DNA from: Candidatus Faecicola pullistercoris
Lineage (GTDB): Bacteria; Bacillota; Clostridia; Christensenellales; CAG-917
Direction of reading: 5' to 3'
Assembly: GCA_018714105.1 (NCBI GenBank)
Contig: DVNW01000021.1
Coordinates: forward strand, 1-63,899
Length of the DNA: 63,899 nucleotides
Shown: positions 24,835 through 34,175 of the stretch, piece by piece
Position numbering within the stretch: the first letter of the stretch is position 1
Layout: every line of letters begins with the position of its first letter
Program-made: the position numbers and the translations under genes
Notes under the pieces: model-generated
The model's input: the letters and a program-made list of their open reading frames with translations, nothing else
What the model was told of the DNA's origin: nothing
Databases searched by the model: none

Positions 24835-25995
24835 ATGTATATTCTTACTTTGAAAAAGGGCGAGGAAAAACGTCTGCTCGCAGGGCACCCCTGGGTTTTC
24901 GCCAACGAGGTTGCCAAAATCGAGGGGAAGGACAAGCAGGGCAGTATCGCGAAAGTTCTGTCGCACGACGGACGGTTTATAGGCCTCGGATACATCAATC
25001 ACAAATCCAAAATCATTGTGCGTCTGCTGACCGACAGGGAAGAGGAAACAGGCAGACAATTTTTTTACGACAGAATCAAAAGGGCCAACGACGAAAAACT
25101 CGCTTTGGGCTTTACCGACAATTACCGCGCGGTGTTTGCCGAGTCCGATCTTTTGCCCGCGCTTATAGTCGACCGCTACGGCGATTATCTTTCGGTGCAG
25201 TTTCTTTCGCTGGGAATGGAGGTGCGTAAGCAGCTCATTACCGATATTCTTGTGGAAATTTTCGCCCCGAAGGGCATTTACGAAAGAAGCGACGCTTCCG
25301 TCCGTGAGGCGGAGGGCCTGGAAAAGGTCAAAGGCGTGCTTTACGGCGAAGTACCAGACAGGGTTATTATTACCGAAAACGGCGTCAAACTTTACGTGGA
25401 TATAAAAAACGGACAGAAAACGGGATATTTTCTGGACCAGAAGGAGAACAGGGCTGCGGCCGCAAGGTACGCCAGGGGCAAAAACGTGCTTGACTGTTTC
25501 TGTAACGCGGGAGGGTTTTCGCTGTGCGCGGCGGCGGCAGGCGCAAAAAGCGTTATCGCGGCCGACATCAGTCGCGCGGCTACCGAACTCGTGGAGGCCA
25601 ATGCCGAACTTAACGGATTCGACAATATCCGTACGGTTACCGCCGACGTTTTCGACTTGCTCAGAAAATACAAGGCGGAAAAAAGGCGCTTTGACGTTAT
25701 TGTTCTCGACCCGCCCGCTTTTACCAAAAGCCGAGATACCGTTATGCAGGGATACAGAGGGTATCGCGATATAAACGCCCTGGCATTCAAACTGCTTGAA
25801 CGCGGAGGGTTTCTGATTACGTGCAGCTGCTCGCAGCATCTGTCGGTAAAACAGTTTACCGATATGATAAAAGAAAGTGCGGGAAGCTATCCCGTTAAGA
25901 TTGTCGAACTGAGAATTCAGAGCCGCGACCACGCTACTCTTGCGGCCATGGAGGAAAGCCTTTATCTCAAAGTCGCCGTTCTGGAAAAACTTTAA
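24835..25995 (+). CDS. class I SAM-dependent rRNA methyltransferase, RlmI-like
   Basis: The product is 386 aa. An N-terminal PUA domain opens LKKGEEKRLLAGHPWVFANE. A linker follows, with NYRAVFAESDLLPALIVDRY. The Rossmann methyltransferase has GYFLDQKENR, VLDCFCNAGGFSLCAAAAGA (SAM loop), VIVLDPPAFTKSRD (catalytic D-P-P-x-F) and LITCSCSQHLS with the conserved cysteine. This is the RlmI/YccW pattern; E. coli RlmI makes m5C1962 in 23S rRNA. The length and domain order match, but the exact target base in this lineage is inferred. Confidence 0.88.
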   Translation: MYILTLKKGEEKRLLAGHPWVFANEVAKIEGKDKQGSIAKVLSHDGRFIGLGYINHKSKIIVRLLTDREEETGRQFFYDRIKRANDEKLALGFTDNYRAVFAESDLLPALIVDRYGDYLSVQFLSLGMEVRKQLITDILVEIFAPKGIYERSDASVREAEGLEKVKGVLYGEVPDRVIITENGVKLYVDIKNGQKTGYFLDQKENRAAAARYARGKNVLDCFCNAGGFSLCAAAAGAKSVIAADISRAATELVEANAELNGFDNIRTVTADVFDLLRKYKAEKRRFDVIVLDPPAFTKSRDTVMQGYRGYRDINALAFKLLERGGFLITCSCSQHLSVKQFTDMIKESAGSYPVKIVELRIQSRDHATLAAMEESLYLKVAVLEKL

Positions 25996-26028
25996 AGGCA
26001 CATTTATCGCGCAATCCGGGCAAAATCA

Positions 26029-26057
26029 TTGCAAATATTTTAATATATATTTATAAT
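26029..26057 (+). promoter_or_regulatory. promoter of GPH symporter 3
   Basis: TTGCAA (26029-26034) and TATAAT (26052-26057) are separated by 17 bp. Confidence 0.78.
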
Positions 26058-26099
26058 TAAATAAATAACAGTGTGCCGTACACGGCTTGCGGAGGACGA

Positions 26100-27608
26100 A
26101 TGAGCAAACTTAAAGAGGCTGTTTCCAAAATAGTATCTCCTAATCCCGACGTCAGGGAAGAGGACAGAATTCCCATAAAGGAAAAAATAATTTACGGCGC
26201 GGCCGATCTGTTCGGCGGCGGACAGGCCACCATGCTGTCCATAATCCTGCTGTACTTCTTTACCAACATAATAGGTATAGACGCCGGCATAGCCGGTACG
26301 GCTATTATGATTGCAAAGATATGGGACGCCATAATAGATCCGACGTACGGCGTTCTTACCGATAATACCCGTACCAAACTTGGAAGGCGCAGGCCTTACA
26401 TAATAGCGGGCGGCGCGCTAATTATTCCCGCAATGGCTCTGCTGTTCGCGCCTATTCAGTCGCTGAGCCCCGCAGTCAAGGGCGTATGGGCCACGCTGGC
26501 TTATCTCATATACTGTTCGGTGTCATCTCTTTCTCAGGTGCCGTATAACTCGATGGCGTCCGATATTTCCGAAGATTACAGGGAAAGAAACGTGGCTAAT
26601 ATATTCAAGATGCTGTTTGACGTTATAGCCGCAGGTTTGTGCTTTCTCGTGCCCACGCTGCTTCTGTCCGCGTACAAGAGCGGTAAAATAGATACTTTGC
26701 CTTTTTATCTTATTCTCGTGCTCGGCCTTGGCACTCTGTTTTCCGTTCCCCTCGTGCTGTGCGGGCTGTTCGTCAAGGAAAGGGCGCCTTACGACAAGGA
26801 GCATAAGGCAAAATTCGATATCAAAGAGTATTTCGGCACCGTAAGCATCAAGTCCTTTACCTTGCTTATCGTCATGTACGTAAGCGCGTTTATATGTATG
26901 GACGTAGTTTCCGCGCTCGCGCTTTATTATACCGACAATATTCTGCGCGGCGTTGAGCTGTTCGGAAAAGAGATGAGTTCCATTTTCCTTATCGGTCCGC
27001 TCATGGTTTGCGCGGTGCTGGGCATTCCGCTTGCGCTTAAATTCATGAAGACCAGATCCAAACAGTTCGCTTACAGATTCGGTATACCCATTTACATTAC
27101 GGGCGCGCTGGGTCTTGCCGTATATCAGCCCTCGTGGCCGAGCTGGCTCGTTCCCGTGTTTGCGGTTATAGCGGGATTCGGCTTTGGCGGGGCGCAGGTT
27201 ATGCCCTGGCTGATATTCCCCGATACCACGGACGTGGCCGAACTAAAACTGGGCAAAAAACCTTCGGGCAGTATGGGTGGCATCATGACCTTCTGCCGTA
27301 CGATAACCACGGCGTTCGCCACTGCTATGGTCGGCTGGGTTCTCGGTTTTGCGGGTTATAAGGAAAGCGTGGCCAACGAAGTAGTCGATCAGCCCGACAG
27401 CGTTCTGCTGGCCATACGCCTGCTGCTGGCCGTTTCGGTAGTACTCCTGCTTTCCGTAGGCTTCATTGCCGCGAGCAAGTATAAGGTTACCGACAAAAAA
27501 CTTGAAAGAATACGCTATTTTAACGATAAGTTCCGCGAACAGGAAGAACTTACCGAGCAGGAAGCCGCCGAAAAACAGGCGCTTATAGACGAACTCGTAA
27601 ATTGGTAA
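26100..27608 (+). CDS. GPH-family cation:glycoside symporter (MFS), copy 3
   Basis: The product is 502 aa from the ATG at 26100, chosen over the in-frame GTG at 26073 because GGAGGA lies 7 bp upstream of the ATG. About 12 membrane segments are present, with the family motif AKIWDAIIDPTYGVLTDNTR, then TKLGRRRPYI, VPYNSMASDIS and a C-terminal charged tail. It is the third GPH transporter in the window and is not closely similar to the other two. A metallophosphoesterase gene starts 4 bp after its stop. Confidence 0.9.
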   Translation: MSKLKEAVSKIVSPNPDVREEDRIPIKEKIIYGAADLFGGGQATMLSIILLYFFTNIIGIDAGIAGTAIMIAKIWDAIIDPTYGVLTDNTRTKLGRRRPYIIAGGALIIPAMALLFAPIQSLSPAVKGVWATLAYLIYCSVSSLSQVPYNSMASDISEDYRERNVANIFKMLFDVIAAGLCFLVPTLLLSAYKSGKIDTLPFYLILVLGLGTLFSVPLVLCGLFVKERAPYDKEHKAKFDIKEYFGTVSIKSFTLLIVMYVSAFICMDVVSALALYYTDNILRGVELFGKEMSSIFLIGPLMVCAVLGIPLALKFMKTRSKQFAYRFGIPIYITGALGLAVYQPSWPSWLVPVFAVIAGFGFGGAQVMPWLIFPDTTDVAELKLGKKPSGSMGGIMTFCRTITTAFATAMVGWVLGFAGYKESVANEVVDQPDSVLLAIRLLLAVSVVLLLSVGFIAASKYKVTDKKLERIRYFNDKFREQEELTEQEAAEKQALIDELVNW

Positions 27609-27612
27609 CATT

Positions 27613-28662
27613 ATGAAATTCAACGGTAAGCCCCTCGTAAAACTTAATCCCGAACCTCTTGAAGCCGATCTTCTTCCCGTAAAGGAGGACGGACGCTGGT
27701 GTTTTACCCTTCCCGAGGGCAGAAAATTCAGGATTCTTCAACTTACCGACGTACATATAGGCGGGGGACTGTTATCGTATAAAAAGGATATTGCCGCCGC
27801 GAACGCCGTTATCAGGACGGTAAATGCCGCGAAACCCGATCTGATTATCGTTACGGGCGACATGGTTTATCCCATACCCGTATTTTCGGGCAGCCGCAAC
27901 AACCTTAAATCCACCAAAACGTTCATAAAACTGATGGAGGGGTTTTGCCTGCCATGGGCCGTAGTCTTCGGCAATCACGACGAGGAAAAGAGCTCGACGC
28001 ACAAAAAATCGCGCCTGGCCGAGGAATACGAACGCGCCGCTTACAGCCTTTTTCAAAGGGGAGAACCGTCCATTACGGGCGAAGGCAATTATTCCGTACT
28101 TTTAAAAAACGCGGACGGAACCCTGAATACGGCCCTTATGATGATTGACAGCAATATGTATCTGGGCAGAGGATTTTACAGCGGATTCGATATTATTCAC
28201 GACGACCAGACGGAGTGGTATAAAAGGGAAATCGCAAAACTGTCGGGAGGAGGTCCCTCCGTCGGTTCCATGGCTTTTTTCCATATCCCCCCGAAAGAAT
28301 TCAAGCTGGCGTGGGAAAAATGCTATAAGGGTAACTTTGACGAGGTTACTTATCACGGCGGCTTCGTCGGCGAAAAAGACAATTATTTCGGCTATCCCAA
28401 AACAAAGGAGTGCTCTTTCTTTTCCGAAATGGTTAAACTGGGCGGGGTTAAGGCCATGTTTATGGGGCACGACCACCTCAGCACGCTGTCGCTTACTTAT
28501 AAAGGCATACGCCTGACGTACGGCATGAGCATAGATTATCTTGCCTATTTCGGCATCAAAAAGAAACACACTCAGCGCGGCGGAACCGTAATAGAAATAG
28601 ACGGCAAAGGCGATTTTACGGTTACCATGCTTCCGCTGGACGAGGTGGAAAATGGCGTTTGA
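27613..28662 (+). CDS. calcineurin-like metallophosphoesterase
   Basis: The product is 349 aa and cytoplasmic. All blocks of the metallophosphoesterase dinuclear centre are present in order: LQLTDVHIGG (D-x-H), VTGDMVYP (GD), VFGNHDEE (GNHD), FFHIPPKE, and FMGHDHLS (GHDH). This resembles the purple-acid-phosphatase-like phosphodiesterase/phosphatase group found next to sugar transporters. It starts 4 bp after the symporter with no clear ribosome-binding site of its own, suggesting translational coupling. The substrate is unknown. Confidence 0.9.
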   Translation: MKFNGKPLVKLNPEPLEADLLPVKEDGRWCFTLPEGRKFRILQLTDVHIGGGLLSYKKDIAAANAVIRTVNAAKPDLIIVTGDMVYPIPVFSGSRNNLKSTKTFIKLMEGFCLPWAVVFGNHDEEKSSTHKKSRLAEEYERAAYSLFQRGEPSITGEGNYSVLLKNADGTLNTALMMIDSNMYLGRGFYSGFDIIHDDQTEWYKREIAKLSGGGPSVGSMAFFHIPPKEFKLAWEKCYKGNFDEVTYHGGFVGEKDNYFGYPKTKECSFFSEMVKLGGVKAMFMGHDHLSTLSLTYKGIRLTYGMSIDYLAYFGIKKKHTQRGGTVIEIDGKGDFTVTMLPLDEVENGV

Positions 28663-29353
28663 CGAGCGCACCCGAATGCTTGTCGGCAAAGAGGGCGTCA
28701 ACAGGCTTGCCGAGGCCAAGGTGGCAGTGTTCGGCCTGGGCGGCGTAGGCGGATACGCTTTCGAGGCGCTTGTACGGGCGGGCGTCGGGCATATCGACGT
28801 TATAGACGGCGACCGCTTTTCCGAAAGCAATTTAAACAGACAGCTGCTGGCGCTTAAAGACACCGTGGGCAGGCCGAAAACCCAAGTTGCGGCTGAGCGC
28901 GCCGCATCTATAACGGATACCGTCAGAGTAAATACGTATTTTATGTTCGTAACGCCCGATTCCGTTGACCGTTTCGACTTTGCAAAATACGACTACGTCG
29001 TGGACGCAATAGATACCGTAACGGCCAAAATCGCCCTAATCAAGGCTTGCGCAGCGGCGGGCACCCCCGTTATAAGCTGTATGGGTACGGGAAACAAACT
29101 GAGCTCGCAGGGCTTTAAAATAACGGATATCGGAAAGACTTCGGGCTGTCCTCTGGCGAGAGTCATGCGCAGAGAACTGAAAAAGGCGGGGATTACTTCG
29201 GTTAAAACGGTTTGCTCCGACGCCTTGCCGTCCTCGCCCGAAAACAAGCTGAGGATAGAAGGAAAGGACGTGCCGGGTTCGGTGAGCTATGTGCCGGCCA
29301 TTGCCGGACTTATGGCTGCGGAAGAAGTCGTCAGATACTTGCTTAAAATATAA
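28652..29353 (+). CDS. tcdA: tRNA threonylcarbamoyladenosine dehydratase TcdA (ThiF/E1-like)
   Basis: The product is 233 aa. It has the E1-like nucleotide-binding fold: VAVFGLGGVGGYAFEALVRA (G-x-G-G-V-G), DGDRFSESNLNRQL with the conserved D and N-x-x-R-Q, VDAIDTVTAKIALI, and GCPLARVMRRELKK near the C-terminus, as in TcdA/CsdL. TcdA uses ATP to cyclise t6A to ct6A at tRNA position 37. The absence of a ubiquitin-like partner and the length favour TcdA over ThiF or MoeB. It overlaps the phosphoesterase gene by 11 bp. Confidence 0.9.
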   Translation: MAFDERTRMLVGKEGVNRLAEAKVAVFGLGGVGGYAFEALVRAGVGHIDVIDGDRFSESNLNRQLLALKDTVGRPKTQVAAERAASITDTVRVNTYFMFVTPDSVDRFDFAKYDYVVDAIDTVTAKIALIKACAAAGTPVISCMGTGNKLSSQGFKITDIGKTSGCPLARVMRRELKKAGITSVKTVCSDALPSSPENKLRIEGKDVPGSVSYVPAIAGLMAAEEVVRYLLKI

Positions 29354-29358
29354 AACCG

Positions 29359-29395
29359 AGGTTTATAACTTTAAAATCATCTTATAAACCTTTTA
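29359..29395 (+). terminator. possible weak terminator or attenuator hairpin
   Basis: A perfect 10-bp inverted repeat, aggtttataa / ttataaacct, with a 13-nt loop is followed by ttttat. The stem is AT-rich, so termination would be weak. Confidence 0.4.
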
Positions 29396-29407
29396 TACGG
29401 AGATATT

Positions 29408-29977
29408 ATGGACGATAAAAAACAACAGAGAATAGCAGAGCTGAGCAACGTGGACGCCTATTTCGGCGAAGAAAAAGACTTTAAAAAAGAGCTTGCTTAC
29501 ATAGGCGGTTCGGCTGTCGGGCTTATTGCCGCGGCGGTGGGCGCGGTATTCGTGAAAAACAATTCCTACAAATACACTCTTATAATAGCGGCTTTCTTTT
29601 TGGCTTTCATGATTGCTGATATTGCGCGCTCGGTAATAAGGGAAAAGCAGGTGCTTAAAATTATCAAGGCGGGCGAAAGGGATATCAAAGCCATTATGGA
29701 AAAAAGTAAATGCCCATCGCTTTACAGTATGCTGGGCGTTCTATATATGCTTATAAGCAACAAGCATCTGGCCGGTATCAAGGTAACGGGCGGCGAAAGG
29801 CTCGAGGACGTATCGGAGCAGGAACAGAACGCCGCTCCGGACGACGTCGCACCCCGGAGCGTTTCGGAAGAAGACGTGCAGAAAGATGAAACCCGGGGTC
29901 CGGCCGAGCCTGACGGGGACGCGGAAATCCGTACGGAAGACACGCCTGCCGACGAAGTTAACCGGACAGACGATTAA
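29408..29977 (+). CDS. hypothetical small membrane protein
   Basis: The product is 189 aa and not recognised. After a charged N-terminus (residues 1-30) two hydrophobic helices follow, GGSAVGLIAAAVGAVFV and YTLIIAAFFLAFMIADIA. A basic cytoplasmic stretch comes next, and the last 50 residues are strongly acidic and look disordered. The ATG is preceded by ACGGAGA. It lies between tcdA and the methionine genes and may be co-transcribed with the latter. No function is proposed. Confidence 0.7.
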   Translation: MDDKKQQRIAELSNVDAYFGEEKDFKKELAYIGGSAVGLIAAAVGAVFVKNNSYKYTLIIAAFFLAFMIADIARSVIREKQVLKIIKAGERDIKAIMEKSKCPSLYSMLGVLYMLISNKHLAGIKVTGGERLEDVSEQEQNAAPDDVAPRSVSEEDVQKDETRGPAEPDGDAEIRTEDTPADEVNRTDD

Positions 29978-30014
29978 TATATTTTGCCCTCACGGGCTTT
30001 AAGGAGGAATTTTT

Positions 30015-30254
30015 ATGCCGCACATAGCCGTAAAAATGCTTAAAGGCAGAACGGACGAACAAAAGAGAAAACTTGCCGACGCGCTGGCCGCAGCTATGCA
30101 ACAGACCATAGGCGCCGCGCCCACGCATATCACGGTAAGTATAGAAGATTATACTCCCGCAGAATGGCAGGAGCAGTTCAGAAACGAGGTTACGGACAGA
30201 CCGCAGGAAAATATTTTCATCAAGCCTCAGTACGACCCTAAGGATTTATTATAA
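30015..30254 (+). CDS. 4-oxalocrotonate tautomerase family protein
   Basis: The product is 79 aa. It begins MPHIAVKMLKGRTDEQKRKL, with the catalytic Pro2 that becomes the N-terminal base after Met removal. TITVSIEDYTP-like (here THITVSIEDYTPAEW) is the conserved second half. These small proteins tautomerise keto-enol substrates as oligomers in the cytoplasm; the natural substrate is unknown. A textbook AAGGAGG precedes it. Its stop overlaps the metF start by one base. Confidence 0.88.
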   Translation: MPHIAVKMLKGRTDEQKRKLADALAAAMQQTIGAAPTHITVSIEDYTPAEWQEQFRNEVTDRPQENIFIKPQYDPKDLL

Positions 30255-31105
30255 TGGAAAATCTCAGACAGGTACTTTCACAAAAGGATTTCGTGATGTC
30301 GGCGGAAGTTTTTCCGCCGAAGAAAAACGGTATGCTGGAAGGCATTACCCGTGCGCTCAGAGGGCTAAGCGCCATTAAACCCGACTTCGTGTCCATAACC
30401 TACGGCGCAAGCGGCACGGGCGGCGATAAAACCGCCGACGTGGCTTCTATAGCCATAGACGCTTTCGACATGGAAGCCGTCGCTCATATTACGGCGGTCA
30501 ATCTTACCGTTCAGAAACTCGAAGAAATTATTCAGACTTTCAAACGCAAAAACATCAAAAATATCATGGTTTTGCGCGGAGACGTTACGCCTGAAAGTCG
30601 CTTTTACGATTTCAAGCACGCAAACGAACTTGCTTATTACATTAAAAAACACTATCCCGAATTTTTCCTGATGGGCGCTTGCTATCCCGAGGGACACAGC
30701 GCCGCAAAAAGCCTGGACGACGACCTGGTTTACGTCAAGAAAAAACTGGATTCGGGAATAGAACATCTGATAAGCCAGTTGTTTTACGATAACTCCACCT
30801 TTTACGAGATGCGCGAAAAAATGGCGGCTCACGGTATAACCGCGCGCGTTTCCGCAGGCATTATGCCTATTACGGCCATGTCGCAGATCGAGCGGACCGT
30901 TACCATGTGCGGAGTCCGTCTTCCCACGGAATTTACCAAGATGATTGCCAACAATACCGAGGAAACGGTTAAAACCGCAGGTATACGTTACGCCATCGAG
31001 CAGATCGAGGACCTGAAAAAGAACGGCGCGGACGCAGTGCACATCTATACGATGAACAAGGCCGACGTGGCCGAAAGCATTTTCAGGCACTTCGGAAGAA
31101 TCTGA
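30254..31105 (+). CDS. metF: methylenetetrahydrofolate reductase MetF
   Basis: The product is 283 aa, the bacterial MetF length, a TIM barrel binding FAD. It has the substrate glutamate in SAEVFPPKKNG, VSITYGASGTGG, MVLRGDVTPESRF, GACYPEGHSAA and ISQLFYDNSTFYEM, all MetF signatures. It reduces methylene-THF to methyl-THF, the methyl donor for the MetH encoded two genes downstream. It lies in an operon with the activation-domain protein (1-bp gap) and metH. Confidence 0.95.
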   Translation: MENLRQVLSQKDFVMSAEVFPPKKNGMLEGITRALRGLSAIKPDFVSITYGASGTGGDKTADVASIAIDAFDMEAVAHITAVNLTVQKLEEIIQTFKRKNIKNIMVLRGDVTPESRFYDFKHANELAYYIKKHYPEFFLMGACYPEGHSAAKSLDDDLVYVKKKLDSGIEHLISQLFYDNSTFYEMREKMAAHGITARVSAGIMPITAMSQIERTVTMCGVRLPTEFTKMIANNTEETVKTAGIRYAIEQIEDLKKNGADAVHIYTMNKADVAESIFRHFGRI

Positions 31106-31106
31106 T

Positions 31107-31754
31107 ATGTTTACTCCCGTTACGCCCGAACTCGCGGCGGAACTCCTCAAAGGGCTGGGCTTCGGCGACGGCCTGATAAAAAAAGCCGCGCTTACGCTTG
31201 CAGAACTTGCCGAGCCTCAGTTTACGGGCGGTTATTTTGCGTTAGAGGAAAAAGAGGGCGGAACGGGACTTAAAGGAACAAGCCTCATACTGACGGGAAA
31301 GGATATCAAAAACCGCCTGTCGGGGTGCGACGAGTGTTATATGTTCGCGCTTACGCTGGGGCGGAGAGTGGACGCTTTTATAGAAAGAAGCGGCGTTTCG
31401 GGCCTTTTGGAAGGATACGCCGTGGACACGCTTGCCGGCTACTATGCGGACATGCTGGCCGAGGAAATTCAGGCGGAAGTCGGAAAAAAGGCGGCGGAGA
31501 AGGGCAGGTTCGTTACCGAAAGGTTCAGCCCCGGATACGGGGATTTGCCTCTTCAGTCACAGGAAGGAATACTTACCGCGTTAGGCGCGGACAAAATCCT
31601 TAAAATCGTGCTTACGGAAGGAGGTATGATGACTCCTTTCAAAAGCATTACCGCCATTATGGGAATTTCCGATGTCCCGTCGGGGCAGAAGCCGGAACGC
31701 TGTGCGAATTGTCCCAAAAAAAACCTTTGTAAAGGAGCCGTATGCGGTGATTGA
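31107..31754 (+). CDS. vitamin B12-dependent methionine synthase activation-domain protein
   Basis: The product is 215 aa. It corresponds to the C-terminal reactivation domain of classical MetH made as a separate protein. ERFSPGYGDLPLQSQ matches the conserved SAM-binding R-x-S-x-G-Y motif, and MMTPFKSITAIMGIS is the usual closing segment. It ends with a cysteine cluster (ERCANCPKKNLCKG). The role would be reductive methylation of oxidised cob(II)alamin on MetH using SAM. It sits between metF and metH, overlapping metH by 8 bp, which supports a working split system. Confidence 0.9.
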   Translation: MFTPVTPELAAELLKGLGFGDGLIKKAALTLAELAEPQFTGGYFALEEKEGGTGLKGTSLILTGKDIKNRLSGCDECYMFALTLGRRVDAFIERSGVSGLLEGYAVDTLAGYYADMLAEEIQAEVGKKAAEKGRFVTERFSPGYGDLPLQSQEGILTALGADKILKIVLTEGGMMTPFKSITAIMGISDVPSGQKPERCANCPKKNLCKGAVCGD

Positions 31755-34092
31755 TTTCAATAAACCCGTTATGCTTGACGGCGGCATGGGAAGCATGCTG
31801 ATAAAAACCGCGGGAATGCCCGCGGGATTTCCCACCGAAAAACTTAACCTTACCGACCCGCGGGCAGTCGCCGAAGTACACGGGGCTTATATCGCTGCGG
31901 GAAGCGACGTGATATTCGCCAATACTTTCGGGGCCAATCCTTTCAAATACTCCGACCGCGAACTCGGAAAAATTATTTCCGCGGGTATCGATATCGCGCG
32001 CAAGGCTGCCGAAGGCAAGGCCGTCGCATTGGATATAGGTTCGCTGGGAAAACTCATAGGAGAAGGAGGCATTTCTTTCGAAGAGGCTTACCTCGCTTTT
32101 AAAAAAATAGTCGATATCGCCGCGGACAGGCAGGACGTTACCGTTATAGAGACGGTTTCGGACATGGCCGAAATGCGCGCGGCTCTTCTGGCGGTAAAGG
32201 AAAACAGCAAAAAACAGGTCATGGTTTCCATGACTTTCGAAAAGAACGGCAGAACGGTTTTCGGAACGGATCTTCACAGTTTTGCCCTTACCGCGCAGGG
32301 GCTGGGCGCGGACGCAATAGGAATCAACTGTACTCTCGGTCCGGTGGAAATGCTGCCGCTGGCAACCGAACTTACAGCATACACTTCGCTTCCCGTATTC
32401 ATGAAGCCCAACGCGGGAATGCCTAAGCTGGTCAACGGACGTACCGAATACGACGTAACGCCCGAGACCTTTGCCGAACAGCTTGTCAAGGCCAGGAAAA
32501 GAGGGGTACTCATCGTGGGCGGATGCTGCGGAACTACTCCCGAACATATTTCCATTGCCACGCGGCTGTGCGCGGGCGTAAAAAGCGCGAGGGTAAAGGC
32601 CGTTTCGGGCAGCGCGGTGTGCTCTGCGCGTAAAACCGTTAGGATAGACGGCATGAAAGTCATAGGCGAACGGATTAATCCTACGGGCAAAAAACGGTTC
32701 AGAGAGGCTTTGCTTGCGGGAGATATCGATTACGTGCTCGCCCGAGGCGCGGAACAGGCCGAGCAGGGCGCGGACCTTATGGACGTGAACGTGGGCGTCA
32801 ACGGCATAGACGAACCCGCAGTGCTCGAAGAGGTGGTAAGACAGCTTCAGAAGTTTACCGACGCGCCTCTCGTTCCCGATTCGAGCAACGCGGAGGCATT
32901 GGAACGCGCACTCAGAATTTACAACGGTAAGGCCCTGGTCAACTCGGTGAGCGGAAAGGACGAAGTTCTGGACGCTCTTCTGCCCGTTGTAAAAAAGTAC
33001 GGCGCGGCGGTTATCGGGCTTACCATAGACGAAAACGGCATACCCGAAAGCGTCGAGGGGCGGCTTGCAATAGCAAGAAAAATCGTGGACAGGTGCCTTG
33101 CCGCGGGGATTTCGGAAGACGATATATATATTGATACGCTTACCATGGCTGAGGCCGCAGGCAAAGGCAACGCGCTCTGCACGCTCAATACTCTTGAAAA
33201 AGTGCGCGAACTTGGCGTAAAAACAGTGCTGGGTATAAGTAATATATCCTTCGGTATGCCGAATCGACCCGACATAAACGCGAAGTTTCTGGAAATGGCG
33301 CGCGAGGCCGGTCTGGACCTGGCGATTATAAATCCGTCCCTGCTGGAAATAAAGGGAAGTAAAGAAGCAGAGGACTTTTTGCTGGCCAAGGAAGGAGCGG
33401 CGGACAGATATATTGAGTTTGCCGAAAAACTTCAAGCGCCCGTACCCGACTCCGGCGAAGCGCCGCACGGCCGAATCGACCTTAAAACGGCAATAATCAA
33501 AGGGCTGGCAGGAGAGGCTCTGAAAACGGCGGAGCAAGAAGAAAAGGTCCTGTCGCCGCTTGAAATAGTAAGCAAACACGTTATACCCGCTCTCGACGTC
33601 GTGGGCGAACTTTACGAAAAAGGCAGGTATTTTCTGCCTCAGCTTATAGCTTCGGCCGAAGCCGCCGGAAAGGTGTTCGAACATATATCGCTGAAACTCC
33701 CGCCGAAAACGGGAAATGACGACAGGCGCTTTGTCGTTTGTACGGTGAAAGGGGATATACACGACATAGGTAAAAATATAGTGAAAGCAGTGGTCGGAAA
33801 TTACGGGTACAGCGTCATCGACCTCGGAAAGGACGTGGATTACGACAGAGTTACCGCGGCGGTAAGGGCAAACTATCCGTGCGTACTGGGGCTCAGCGCG
33901 CTTATGACCACGACGGTGGAAAACATGAGAATAACCATAGAAAAAGTCAAGGCCGAATACCCCGACCTGAAAATCCTTACGGGCGGCGCGGTGCTTACCC
34001 CGGAATATGCCCGAAGTATAGGCGGAATATATTGTTCAGACGCCAACGATACGGTAAAAAAACTGAACGAAATTTTTAAAAACAATATTTAA
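31747..34092 (+). CDS. metH: cobalamin-dependent methionine synthase MetH, without activation domain
   Basis: The product is 781 aa from the GTG at 31747, which has AAAGGAG 9 bp upstream; longer frames run back into the previous gene. Domains: homocysteine methyltransferase (1 to about 290, zinc cysteines at about 195, 260 and 261 in INC and GGCCGTTP), pterin/methyl-THF binding (about 310-560, VIGERINPTGKKRF and DVNVGVNG), and the B12 cap and Rossmann module with DIHDIGKN (about 670-677, axial His672). The usual fourth domain is missing and is encoded by the preceding gene, as known for Thermotoga-type MetH. A strong terminator follows. Confidence 0.95.
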   Translation: MIDFNKPVMLDGGMGSMLIKTAGMPAGFPTEKLNLTDPRAVAEVHGAYIAAGSDVIFANTFGANPFKYSDRELGKIISAGIDIARKAAEGKAVALDIGSLGKLIGEGGISFEEAYLAFKKIVDIAADRQDVTVIETVSDMAEMRAALLAVKENSKKQVMVSMTFEKNGRTVFGTDLHSFALTAQGLGADAIGINCTLGPVEMLPLATELTAYTSLPVFMKPNAGMPKLVNGRTEYDVTPETFAEQLVKARKRGVLIVGGCCGTTPEHISIATRLCAGVKSARVKAVSGSAVCSARKTVRIDGMKVIGERINPTGKKRFREALLAGDIDYVLARGAEQAEQGADLMDVNVGVNGIDEPAVLEEVVRQLQKFTDAPLVPDSSNAEALERALRIYNGKALVNSVSGKDEVLDALLPVVKKYGAAVIGLTIDENGIPESVEGRLAIARKIVDRCLAAGISEDDIYIDTLTMAEAAGKGNALCTLNTLEKVRELGVKTVLGISNISFGMPNRPDINAKFLEMAREAGLDLAIINPSLLEIKGSKEAEDFLLAKEGAADRYIEFAEKLQAPVPDSGEAPHGRIDLKTAIIKGLAGEALKTAEQEEKVLSPLEIVSKHVIPALDVVGELYEKGRYFLPQLIASAEAAGKVFEHISLKLPPKTGNDDRRFVVCTVKGDIHDIGKNIVKAVVGNYGYSVIDLGKDVDYDRVTAAVRANYPCVLGLSALMTTTVENMRITIEKVKAEYPDLKILTGGAVLTPEYARSIGGIYCSDANDTVKKLNEIFKNNI

Positions 34093-34100
34093 TAACAACA

Positions 34101-34126
34101 AAACGGCGGTTAAACCGCCGTTTTTA
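34101..34126. terminator. terminator between metH and the phosphatase
   Basis: Stem aaacggcggt / accgccgttt with a taa loop and T/A runs on both sides. It can serve the two converging genes. Confidence 0.9.
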
Positions 34127-34175
34127 ATTTTAAATCACTTACTGTTTTATGCCCTGTTTTATGCGCGAAGATATG

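Noticed and set aside
31657..33762. 701-aa minus-strand open frame opposite metH
   Set aside because: It overlaps the whole of a clear metH with all cobalamin and zinc motifs. The antisense product shows no recognisable motif, and the long frame comes from GC-biased third positions.
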